Source: an uncultured Clostridia bacterium (GTDB lineage: Bacteria > Bacillota > Clostridia > Oscillospirales > Ruminococcaceae). From it: a stretch of 64,000 nucleotides of DNA. Both the position numbers and the translations under genes were made by a program. Shown in pieces: positions 7,775 to 15,655 of this stretch. The first letter of the stretch is position 1. Each line of letters opens with the position of its first letter. The stretch lies in assembly GCA_947624575.1 (NCBI GenBank), contig CANQKY010000001.1, positions 68,964 through 132,963 on the forward strand, given 5' to 3'. The notes beneath the pieces are model-generated. The model was given only the letters and a program-made list of their open reading frames with translations, was not told the DNA's origin and ran no database searches.

Positions 7775-8014
7775 ATTGTAAATGCATTTCGTACAGCCAT
7801 TATATCTAACGAAAACTTGAGCAGATCTTTATTTTCCAAAGGAGAAATTCCAGAGAATATAAGTGATTTAGTTCTGTCAATATCCTCATTGGATTTTGCA
7901 GATTTGCTGATAAATGTTGAAGAGGTACTTGGCGTTGAATTTGCTGAGGGGTGCATGACAGCAACTAACATTAGTATAGGTGAACTTATTGAAAGGATAG
8001 AAAAAATTGTATAA
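7760..8014 (+). CDS. acyl/peptidyl carrier protein
   Basis: A small four-helix carrier protein of about 84 aa. The phosphopantetheine Ser is likely in ISSLDFADLLINVEEVLGVEF, which aligns with the DSL-ELV-LE-FGI pattern with DSL changed to SSL. ATG 7760 (MERTDIVNAF) is the most natural start; the ORF track begins two codons earlier at TTG 7754. Translation may be affected by the tandem duplication of the start region. It lies between panD and the radical SAM gene and overlaps the latter by 8 bases. A free carrier beside an A-carrier protein and BtrH-like proteins recalls BtrI of butirosin biosynthesis, which hands an amino acyl group to BtrH. Confidence 0.8.
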   Translation: MERTDIVNAFRTAIISNENLSRSLFSKGEIPENISDLVLSISSLDFADLLINVEEVLGVEFAEGCMTATNISIGELIERIEKIV

Positions 8015-9413
8015 TATCACACACATTTTTGATGTTGATGGGGGGAAATACGCTCTTGATTTCCGTAATATATTCTTTTGTCAGTTAGATAAAAAAACGG
8101 AGAGCGAATTAAATGGCTACTTGACGGTCGATGGTCAAATAAGCGATGATTATGCTTTTGGAACTGCGCTGGATGCAGCGGTGAGACATGGCTTCTTTAT
8201 ATCGAATCATCCCGATGAACCAATACCATTGTTTGACTATGATACATTAAATATATCTTTTGCACCGGTGCATGATTGTAATTTTTCATGTGCCTACTGC
8301 TACGCAGAAGGCGGTAAAGGTACAGCCAGCTACCAAAGAAGCTTTGATAAAGATATGATTGATGCTATGCTGAACTATATTTATGTTACTAAATATAGTA
8401 ATTATCAGAAGTACAAGTTTGATTTTGTGAGCGGTGGTGAACCTTTATTAAACCTTGATATTTTGGAGTATTTTTTGAAACAGGTGCGCATTTTTGATTG
8501 GAAGTATAATAAAAAAACAGCAATTCTAATTGTTACAAATGGTTCTTTATTGACATCTGAAATCATAAAAAAACTTGATAAATATGATGTTTATTTAGGA
8601 ATAAGCATTGACGGACGACGACATATCCATAATCTTCATAGGGTGTACAAAAATGGTATAGGAACATATGACGATGTCGTAGCCGCGATAACCAATCTTC
8701 GTGCCTCCAGTGCCTCCTTCAAATTGAAAGATGCATGGGCGATGTCGGTTATTACTCCTAAAACTGGCAATCTAGTTGATCTAATGGAACATTGTATGGA
8801 ATTAGGCTTCAAACGTATGCAAATGCAGTTATTGCGTGTTCCTAACAATCACCATTTGAGATTTCACGATTTAACAAGTTTAAAAAACAAATATAAGGAA
8901 TTGTTTGCATATATACTATTATGTGCGGAAAAGGGCAATTTAGATCCTTTGAAAATGATTGCTAATGATAATGATTCGTTCGGGAAATTTATTGCAAGAT
9001 TAATTTTAAGAAAAAAAGTGTGTTATCGCTGTTTTGCCGGAAAAAACAAAATTGCGATAACAGCAGATGGAATTGTGTTTCCTTGCGATAGTTTTTGTGG
9101 AGATAGCAAATTTGCTATGGATTCGATTATTAATCCGGCAGAAAATGAATCAGTAAGAGAAGAGTTTCAATGTGCGCATATACAGCATAGAGAAAAATGT
9201 TCAACCTGCTGGGCTCGCTTTTTATGTGGGGGAGATTGTTATTACAATAGTTTCGTTATCAATGGTAATATTTATGATCCAGATCCTTTTATATGTGAAA
9301 TGAATCGTTTTTTTATAGAATATGCCATTTATATGATAATGAGGCTTTATGAAGTGGATAAGAAGAATATCGATTATATGGCAAGGCTATTAAGCGTTAA
9401 TAGTTACCTATGA
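8007..9413 (+). CDS. SPASM-domain radical SAM peptide maturase
   Basis: A 468-aa enzyme. The N-terminal about 85 residues look like the PqqD-related leader-binding region found in many peptide maturases. The radical SAM core begins with the CxxxCxxC cluster motif (CNFSCAYC) and has the GGE motif (SGGEPLL). The C-terminal SPASM region has the cysteines for auxiliary iron-sulfur clusters (CYRCFAG, FPCDSFC, CSTCWARFLCGGDC, FIC). Enzymes of this class make C-S, C-C or epimerised residues in peptides, including thioether crosslinks. The best start is TTG 8007, overlapping the carrier gene, with AAAGGATAG before it. The precursor-like peptide gene follows 72 bases after the stop. Confidence 0.92.
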   Translation: MYNITHIFDVDGGKYALDFRNIFFCQLDKKTESELNGYLTVDGQISDDYAFGTALDAAVRHGFFISNHPDEPIPLFDYDTLNISFAPVHDCNFSCAYCYAEGGKGTASYQRSFDKDMIDAMLNYIYVTKYSNYQKYKFDFVSGGEPLLNLDILEYFLKQVRIFDWKYNKKTAILIVTNGSLLTSEIIKKLDKYDVYLGISIDGRRHIHNLHRVYKNGIGTYDDVVAAITNLRASSASFKLKDAWAMSVITPKTGNLVDLMEHCMELGFKRMQMQLLRVPNNHHLRFHDLTSLKNKYKELFAYILLCAEKGNLDPLKMIANDNDSFGKFIARLILRKKVCYRCFAGKNKIAITADGIVFPCDSFCGDSKFAMDSIINPAENESVREEFQCAHIQHREKCSTCWARFLCGGDCYYNSFVINGNIYDPDPFICEMNRFFIEYAIYMIMRLYEVDKKNIDYMARLLSVNSYL

Positions 9414-9485
9414 TTTTAGAATGAAACGTATAGTAATATGTTTCAAAATGCGTACAGAGCCGCAAAATGTAAAGGAGGTGAAAAT

Positions 9486-9779
9486 TTGGAACTGGATTAC
9501 TTGAACGATCTTTTTGAGGAGTTGAATCCGGAAGATTGTCTGGCAATCGAAGGCAGTGGTATTCCAAATACTAGTGGTACAAATGATGTAGTGACAGTTG
9601 TTGGTGGTACAATTGCTATTGTTGGTTTAGCTGTTGTCGCCGGGGCGGCAGTTTCCTTATATTGCCCTCGTTGCAATATTTGGTTTGCTGCCAAAAACAC
9701 AGGTAATGGCAATGTTTATTCTGAATATTGCCCAAATTGTAATCAGTTAGTATCAGGATATGGTTCTAGTGGTTGCTAG
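9486..9779 (+). CDS. precursor-like peptide: GS leader, hydrophobic helix, zinc-ribbon-like CPxC pairs
   Basis: A 97-aa product starting at TTG 9486, seven bases after AAAGGAGGTG; the ORF track starts 16 codons earlier without an SD. Residues 1-24 (LNDLFEELNPEDCLAIEGS) resemble double-glycine leaders cut by C39 exporters, with Gly-Ser at the junction. Residues 35-59 form a glycine-rich hydrophobic helix (VVGGTIAIVGLAVVAGAA). Then come CPRC (60-63) and CPNC (82-85), a zinc-ribbon-like arrangement, and a C-terminal GYGSSGC with Cys97. This is the only candidate RiPP precursor in the locus and lies directly behind the radical SAM gene, with C39 and ABC exporters downstream. It could instead be a small membrane zinc-ribbon protein. 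I do not recognise the family. Confidence 0.65.
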   Translation: MELDYLNDLFEELNPEDCLAIEGSGIPNTSGTNDVVTVVGGTIAIVGLAVVAGAAVSLYCPRCNIWFAAKNTGNGNVYSEYCPNCNQLVSGYGSSGC

Positions 9780-9815
9780 AAGTTTTATGTCCTTTACTTA
9801 AACTGTAATGGCAAT

Positions 9816-9847
9816 AAAGAGCATATTTGCTCTGTGGTATGCTCTTT
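9816..9847 (+). terminator. hairpin after the precursor-like gene
   Basis: AAAGAGCATA (9816-9825) pairs perfectly with TATGCTCTTT (9838-9847) around a 12-base loop. No strong T-run follows, so it may be a partial terminator or mRNA-stabilising hairpin that lets the precursor gene be expressed above downstream genes. Confidence 0.55.
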
Positions 9848-9919
9848 ACTGCTTAATAATTCAATATTTTATATGAGTTACTATTTAGACATGAACGATT
9901 TTCACTTGAGGGGAACAAC

Positions 9920-10591
9920 ATGAAAAAGTATCTAAAATATATCATCATGATCGTTCTGCCGGTTGCGCTCGATCAGGGGATCAAACTGGTGATCAGCCGC
10001 TTTTACGCCTTTGACAGCGACCCGTCCGAGTTTGCCGGAGGGTTTCATATTCATCCGATGATCAATTACGACACATATGTCGCATTGTCGGGGAAGGCGG
10101 CGCAATCGGGGCAGGAGATCGGCTTCTGGATCGGGGTATATGCGCTGCAGCTATGCTGCGTCATGCTGCTTGTTTTAACCTTTTATTATATGACCTGTGC
10201 TGTAAGTGCTATTGTGAAAAAGAAGAAAATGCCGGTTTTGTTTTCTGTGGGAGCCAGTCTCACGGTTGCCATCACGATTAACAGAATACTGGATCTGGTG
10301 TTGCGAAAGGGCGCGCTCGATTATCTCTGCTACTCTAAGCTTGAGCATATAGAAGAAAAAGGTCTGGTGCGGCACATGAGCAATCACATGACATTTGATT
10401 TAACTGATTTGTATGCGCTTATCACGGTTGTGCTGGTGGCGATTTATGCTTTGCGGCAGTTCTTCACCTTTATTTGGCTGAATATGCATAAAGAACAGGA
10501 AAAAGAGTTTACGCAGGAGCTTAAACGTCGCGTCAAAGCGTTTTTCAAAAAACCGATTGGCTTAATGGGAGAAAAGACAGATGAATCGTGA
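9920..10591 (+). CDS. LspA-like (signal peptidase II family) membrane protein
   Basis: A 223-aa protein with four predicted membrane helices. It has degenerate signal peptidase II landmarks: LDQGIKLVI near the N-terminus (family pattern LDxxxK), NRILDLVLRKGALDYL (family NxxDRxxxGxVxDF) and FDLTDLYALI (family FNxADxxI). The two Asp positions of the aspartic protease dyad appear kept (ALD, LTD), while several usually invariant Asn and Gly residues have changed. It is longer than typical LspA because of a lysine-rich C-terminal tail. Codon usage is less AT-biased than in the genes on both sides. Possible roles are processing or self-immunity; neither can be shown here. Confidence 0.55.
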   Translation: MKKYLKYIIMIVLPVALDQGIKLVISRFYAFDSDPSEFAGGFHIHPMINYDTYVALSGKAAQSGQEIGFWIGVYALQLCCVMLLVLTFYYMTCAVSAIVKKKKMPVLFSVGASLTVAITINRILDLVLRKGALDYLCYSKLEHIEEKGLVRHMSNHMTFDLTDLYALITVVLVAIYALRQFFTFIWLNMHKEQEKEFTQELKRRVKAFFKKPIGLMGEKTDES

Positions 10592-11783
10592 CAGTCTGAA
10601 ACGAATTTGGAACTCATGCAGCCGGTTTGCGGATATCTTTCTACTGCACCTTATTGTGGTGCAGGGGGTTTATTTTTCTGTTTTGTTTTTCAGGACCCGT
10701 TTTGATCTCGTCACAACGGAATTGGATTTTAACGGAAAACTTCTGCCGGTCACCTGTCTCATTCTTATGCCGCTGGTGTTTTACTCGCTGGTGCGAATGG
10801 TGGTGATCTACAGCGAACCGCTGATGGAACAGTTTTTTAAAGTGCCGGAGGAGGAGTGGAACTTCCAAAAAAAGTTTCAGTTTTTGTTCCGGCAAAAAGC
10901 CTTCTGGTTCGCAACTGCCGCTTGGGTCGCTTTGTATCTTCTTCTGCCGCTCAAATGGACTTATGCCGTACTGCTGGACACCTTCCTCAAAGGGCAGGAC
11001 AGCATAGCAGGAAAGATGTATCTTCTTGCGGTGCTGTTTCCGCTGTTCTTCCTGCTTGCGGTCGCCGCGTATTTTGCCGCATTCCGTTATTGGACCACCT
11101 ATAAAAAGGGAAAATCATCACTGCGTTATGTGGGCGAAACGATGCGAAAGGCTTATAGAAGAACACTTTTGTCGGTGATTGCCGTTTATGCCATGGCGGG
11201 ATTGATCGTATGTATGCTGTTACCGGTTTTTTTGTCTATTCTGCTGCCGATCGTCTGGACAGTGATCTGGCCGAACGGGATTATTGCGCTTGCGGTAGGC
11301 ATTGCGGTGGCGGCACTGCTCTTTCGACTGCAGGGACTTTTGAAGCGCCGGAAGTTCTTAAAGCGGTTGAAGCGAATGGAGCGGGATCATCTCTGCGAGG
11401 TGACCGGGATCAACCGCCCTTACCGTTCTGTTTTTGCACTTTATGACGGGGAGAGCTTCCGCGTAAAGCGAAACGGGAAAGAATATGCCTGCAAGCTGGT
11501 GAGCGCCCTTAGAAAAAGTCGACCGATGGTGATCCATGAAAACGGAGTCTACGAATTGATCCGCAGTAAATATATCCCATTCGGACAGCGTGGGTATGAC
11601 TTCGGATTTGATGCCGACTGCCAAAAGGTTTTGATTTTAAGCCCGACCCCAAAGCTCATTTTTGACAGCAGAATGCGCCAACTCGATAACGGGGATACCG
11701 TCGGCGGGTATAAGCTCTACACCGGCACGGCTTTTCTAAACGCCCTTGAGCGCGACTGCATCGACCACAACCTGAACCGATAG
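10581..11783 (+). CDS. uncharacterised multi-pass membrane protein, 400 aa
   Basis: I do not recognise this family. The first about 260 residues contain about six predicted hydrophobic segments (IFLLHLIVVQGVYFSVLFF, LLPVTCLILMPLVFYSL, AVLFPLFFLLAVAAYFAAF and others). The C-terminal about 135 residues are a soluble basic domain (from RKFLKRLKRMERDHLCEV). The gene overlaps the LspA-like gene by 11 bases, so the two are co-translated. Both share a base composition different from the flanking AT-rich biosynthetic genes. Immunity, transport or regulation are all possible. Confidence 0.6.
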   Translation: MNRDSLKRIWNSCSRFADIFLLHLIVVQGVYFSVLFFRTRFDLVTTELDFNGKLLPVTCLILMPLVFYSLVRMVVIYSEPLMEQFFKVPEEEWNFQKKFQFLFRQKAFWFATAAWVALYLLLPLKWTYAVLLDTFLKGQDSIAGKMYLLAVLFPLFFLLAVAAYFAAFRYWTTYKKGKSSLRYVGETMRKAYRRTLLSVIAVYAMAGLIVCMLLPVFLSILLPIVWTVIWPNGIIALAVGIAVAALLFRLQGLLKRRKFLKRLKRMERDHLCEVTGINRPYRSVFALYDGESFRVKRNGKEYACKLVSALRKSRPMVIHENGVYELIRSKYIPFGQRGYDFGFDADCQKVLILSPTPKLIFDSRMRQLDNGDTVGGYKLYTGTAFLNALERDCIDHNLNR

Positions 11784-11796
11784 AGAGGATAAAACT

Positions 11797-12114
11797 ATGG
11801 AGCGGTCAACAAAAACACTAAGTATATCTTGCACACCATGTCGGATTAACGAATGTTTTTATCAGGGTGATGACATGGTTGAAATGCGTAATCAAAAAGG
11901 AGTATTTCGCTTAAAAGGAATAGGTGCAGCTATATGGCAAATGTTAGATGGTAAGCACACCATCGAAATGATTATAGATGAATTGTGTAGTATGTTAAAT
12001 ATCAATGAAAAAAACAAAATATATGATAAACTGATGCACTTATTATTTCTATTAGAAGAAAAAAGTTTAGTGATTATTGATTGGGATCCGCTTTATAAAT
12101 CGCTTTATAAATAA
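11797..12114 (+). CDS. PqqD-like leader-recognition protein
   Basis: A 105-aa stand-alone PqqD-family protein. The family signature is visible: DDMVEMRNQKGVFRLKGIGAAIWQMLDGKHTIEMIIDELC, followed by a helix ending the winged-helix fold. PqqD-type domains (RREs) bind the leader of a peptide precursor and present it to radical SAM enzymes. It starts 13 bases after the membrane-protein gene and ends immediately before the B12-binding radical SAM gene, so it may deliver the peptide to that enzyme or to the earlier SPASM enzyme. Confidence 0.82.
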   Translation: MERSTKTLSISCTPCRINECFYQGDDMVEMRNQKGVFRLKGIGAAIWQMLDGKHTIEMIIDELCSMLNINEKNKIYDKLMHLLFLLEEKSLVIIDWDPLYKSLYK

Positions 12115-12128
12115 TGGAGGATATTCAA

Positions 12129-13427
12129 ATGGAAAAGAGGTTGGATGTGTTACTAGTATCTCCCCCATCACCAAATCCTCTAATGTTAAAATCGTTTAAA
12201 AGGCAGGGCATGCCACCTCTGGGGCTTGGATATATTGCAACATATCTTAAACAAGCAGATTATTCAGTGGCGATAATGGACATGGGATTAGAGGATAATA
12301 CTATGGATGTTTTGTTAGATACTATTAAAACACAAAAACCTAGTATTGTTGGGATATCATGTTCAACAGAAACTTATAACACCACAATTAGAATTGCAAA
12401 AATCATTAAAGAAATCAATGGGGATATTTGCATTGCATTGGGTGGTCCACATGTCTCACTACAATACAATACAATATTTGGTAAAGAAAATATTATTGAT
12501 TTTGCAATGATCAATGAAGGTGAAATAAGTTTTAAAAAACTATGTGACTATTACATTCGTAAAACACTTAATTTAGAAGATCTTAGAAGTGTGGTCTATG
12601 TAAAGAAAGGGAAAACAATTACAACTCCTCTTGAACCATTTATAGAAGATTTGGATTCATTACCATTTCCCGATCGTTCCTTGTTTGATCCTTTGGATAA
12701 ATATGCAATTCCTGCTACGATTTCTACTAGCAGAGGATGCCCAGGTAAGTGCGCATTTTGTGCAGCTGGAGTGCTTTCCGGCGGAAGATATAGAATGCGG
12801 TCGGCAAAAAATGTAGTTGATGAGTTCCAATACTTACAATCGCTGGGTTATAATCATGTAACCATCGTAGATGATACAATGACCGTAAACAAAAAGAGAT
12901 TGTATGAATTTGCGGATGAATTAATAGCTAGAAAAGTAATGATGACATGGTATTGTGAGTCAAGGATAGATGTTATTACAAGGGAAATGCTTATAAAAAT
13001 GAAAGCAGCCGGGCTTACAGAAATACAATTTGGCGTGGAATCAGGGAATCAAAATGTTTTAGATAACATAAACAAGGGCATTCTTTTAGACAAAGTATAT
13101 ACGGTTTTCAAATGGTGCAAAGAAATGCACATTCACACAATAACCAATTTGATAATCGGACAACCTTCTGATACAAAAGAAACAATTAAAGAGACTATAG
13201 CATTAGGAGAGCAACTGATTGATCTTGGCGCGCAGTTAAGTTTTACGATTTGTACGCCCTTTCCCGGAACTCCTCTTTGGGAAAAGGCGGATGAATATGG
13301 AATAGAAATAGTGGATTATGATTTAGATCATTATTCTACATATCACCCTGTGTATAATACTAGGTATTTAACAGCAAAAGAAATTCGAAATGAATTCTAT
13401 AATGCTTTTAAAATATTTGATAAGTAA
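12129..13427 (+). CDS. B12-binding-domain radical SAM enzyme
   Basis: About 432 aa. The N-terminal about 150 residues are a cobalamin-binding domain (DVLLVSPPSPNP, MPPLGLGYIATYL, VGISCSTETY, IALGGPHVSL). The radical SAM core has CxxxCxxC (CPGKCAFC) and an enzyme body ending near residue 430. Class B radical SAM proteins commonly methylate unactivated carbons or phosphorus, or catalyse ring rearrangements. ATG 12129 is chosen because GGAGG lies eight bases before it; the ORF-track start at 12114 lies within the SD. Target in this pathway is unknown: the peptide, the beta-amino acyl group or another small building block are all possible. Confidence 0.88.
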   Translation: MEKRLDVLLVSPPSPNPLMLKSFKRQGMPPLGLGYIATYLKQADYSVAIMDMGLEDNTMDVLLDTIKTQKPSIVGISCSTETYNTTIRIAKIIKEINGDICIALGGPHVSLQYNTIFGKENIIDFAMINEGEISFKKLCDYYIRKTLNLEDLRSVVYVKKGKTITTPLEPFIEDLDSLPFPDRSLFDPLDKYAIPATISTSRGCPGKCAFCAAGVLSGGRYRMRSAKNVVDEFQYLQSLGYNHVTIVDDTMTVNKKRLYEFADELIARKVMMTWYCESRIDVITREMLIKMKAAGLTEIQFGVESGNQNVLDNINKGILLDKVYTVFKWCKEMHIHTITNLIIGQPSDTKETIKETIALGEQLIDLGAQLSFTICTPFPGTPLWEKADEYGIEIVDYDLDHYSTYHPVYNTRYLTAKEIRNEFYNAFKIFDK

Positions 13428-13483
13428 ATGCAAAACGGGTTAGAAAATAAAAGCCAGTAAGGAATATTGATTGAAGATTAATA

Positions 13484-15550
13484 ATGGGGTTTAAAAGTAT
13501 GAAGAATGTAACTACATCGATTCCGTATAAAGTGTGTAATCAATTTCAGGTCAGCATACTTGATGATCAGGTTGTATATATTAATTGTCATGACAATTAT
13601 TATATACAAGTGCCGAAAGATGCTCATAACTGGATATTATCCAATACAAAAGATATTGAGCATCAAGATCAATATTACCCTATTTTAATTCAATTATTAG
13701 ATATGCATGTAATTGAATTAGATTTAGATAGGCTTTGTGTTGGGAAGGCATCATTTTTTGTTGAGCAGAAGGTCGGGCATCCAAGAGAACATTTTCATTT
13801 ATCAGAAATATATGTTGACAGGATCTTCACAATTCAACTGCTACATCAGTATGGGTATATAAACGGCAAAACACATATTAATTATTTGCATAATTCAAAC
13901 GAAAATATTGATGGCGATTTTTTAAAAAATGTAAGTGTCATTGTAAATTCATTTAATCAATTACACAAGTATCACAATATAATTTGCAAAAACCTGCGTT
14001 TTGAAGCAAATACGATACCAAACAAAAGAGATATTGACATACTTGTAGATATTTTGGCACATCATTCTGTTGACATCATCATTAAATATACTACACCGAC
14101 AGATGTGGCTCGTTCATTTTTCAATTTAAAAATAAAGCTCGGAAATGACAATTTAACAATATCTCATGATTACTGTTCAATGATGTCAAAATCAAAGATT
14201 CATAATAATAATTTTGTGGCTTGTCCAAATGTCTCAAATCGGAATATTAAGTGCATTAAGTTATCCTGTGGAGCTGGCAGTACTAAGTTTTTTGTTGATT
14301 CTCTAGGGGATGTCTTCCCTTGTGTTCATATGAAAACTTCTAAACCTCTTGGCAATATTAAAGATGACACCCCTCATGAATTGCTTAATAATGCCAACAC
14401 ATATCACAGAGGGATTTTTTCAAAATGTAGGTCGTGTCCGGCATTGTTCTTTTGTGGCGGCGGATGTCAGGCGGAATATGCCAAAAGCGGATATGTGTTT
14501 TGCGATAAAATAAAAAAAGTAATTGTAGATGAATTTAATGGAAGAAATAAAAAAATATGCATGGATTTAATTGAAGCACAGAAAGACTTGAGTGCGTATG
14601 AATATATGTGCGAGAGAAATGCACAAAGAATTCTGCTAATAGGGTATGGCATTAAAGAGCCATTATTTTTGATGCGTCCCGGCTTTTATATTGATAGTTG
14701 CAATTTTTCTCAGACTGGAATTTTTTCCACTTCCTTTTCGCGAGGAATTTTGGATTCTGAAGCGGTTCCGGTTTTAGGGGAGATGAGGTTTGGTCTGGAC
14801 TGGGAAACAATTAATTGGCATTTGCAAAAAGGACAAATTGTTCAGATTACTGTGGATGTGTTTTATTTGCCGTATAAATATAATACATACTTTAATAAAA
14901 GTCATGGGTCACACACTGTTTTTTTATTGAGAAAAACAGAAAAGGGATATATTGTTTTAGACTGGTATCATCCCGACTATTTTATTGGTGAACTTTCTTT
15001 AGAACAATTGACCGCTGCAAGAATGTCAGAAAATCCGAAAAATCAAATAAGTGCATTTAGTGGTTCACCTATTAATGGGGCATATCGCTTGCTAAATATG
15101 AATGGTGTTAGTAATAATGTTTGCGTTCGAGATACTGTATATAAAAACATGTATTTTTTAGTGCAATCGATGTTGGATGCGAATGGCACATTATCGCATA
15201 TTAAGAAATTGCAGACAGAAAAGCCGCAATGGTTAAATGATCCCAAACAAGTAGGGTATTCAAATGCCATAGAGTCATTTTTCTTATTAGAACTAGAGAC
15301 AAGATTTTTAATATTATATTATACAGCGATGGTGGAAGAAGATCAGTTTACTTCTTTTCACCCTGAAGGAATTGTGAAAGCTGTCGTTGAAATTCAAAAA
15401 CAGATACAGAAAATTAAGAATACATTGATTATTGCTCATCGAAGAGTAAAGGCGATAGATGAGAGAGAATGGCGTGAAATGTTAGGTGCTTTTTATAATA
15501 AATTGTATCAATATTGTGAAATGTTGATAAAATCAATGAAAAAAATGTAG
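13484..15550 (+). CDS. SPASM protein without radical SAM cysteines, fused to a BtrH-like domain
   Basis: A 688-aa fusion. Residues 1-100 resemble a PqqD-type region (VCNQFQVSILDDQVVYIN). Residues about 100-250 look like a decayed radical SAM barrel in which no CxxxCxxC is present. A SPASM region follows (about 262-340: CGAGSTKFFVDSLGDVFPC, CRSCPALFFCGGGC). From about 375 the protein resembles the BtrH N-terminal/DUF4872 cysteine-peptidase-like fold (LMRPGFYIDSCNFSQTGIF, HGSHTVFLLRK, GYIVLDWYHPDYF). BtrH transfers an amino-acyl group from a carrier protein in butirosin synthesis. Here it would receive its substrate from the carrier proteins upstream, while the SPASM part may bind the peptide. 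ATG 13499 is an alternative start; neither has a strong SD. Confidence 0.68.
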   Translation: MGFKSMKNVTTSIPYKVCNQFQVSILDDQVVYINCHDNYYIQVPKDAHNWILSNTKDIEHQDQYYPILIQLLDMHVIELDLDRLCVGKASFFVEQKVGHPREHFHLSEIYVDRIFTIQLLHQYGYINGKTHINYLHNSNENIDGDFLKNVSVIVNSFNQLHKYHNIICKNLRFEANTIPNKRDIDILVDILAHHSVDIIIKYTTPTDVARSFFNLKIKLGNDNLTISHDYCSMMSKSKIHNNNFVACPNVSNRNIKCIKLSCGAGSTKFFVDSLGDVFPCVHMKTSKPLGNIKDDTPHELLNNANTYHRGIFSKCRSCPALFFCGGGCQAEYAKSGYVFCDKIKKVIVDEFNGRNKKICMDLIEAQKDLSAYEYMCERNAQRILLIGYGIKEPLFLMRPGFYIDSCNFSQTGIFSTSFSRGILDSEAVPVLGEMRFGLDWETINWHLQKGQIVQITVDVFYLPYKYNTYFNKSHGSHTVFLLRKTEKGYIVLDWYHPDYFIGELSLEQLTAARMSENPKNQISAFSGSPINGAYRLLNMNGVSNNVCVRDTVYKNMYFLVQSMLDANGTLSHIKKLQTEKPQWLNDPKQVGYSNAIESFFLLELETRFLILYYTAMVEEDQFTSFHPEGIVKAVVEIQKQIQKIKNTLIIAHRRVKAIDEREWREMLGAFYNKLYQYCEMLIKSMKKM

Positions 15551-15655
15551 TTATACACCCTTTTTACATTGACCATATGTAAACCCAGAAAAAGGCTCAA
15601 GGGTTCACAATTACTGCTTTTATTTGTTTGCTCTCTTAAGGAGGTAGAAGGTTTT

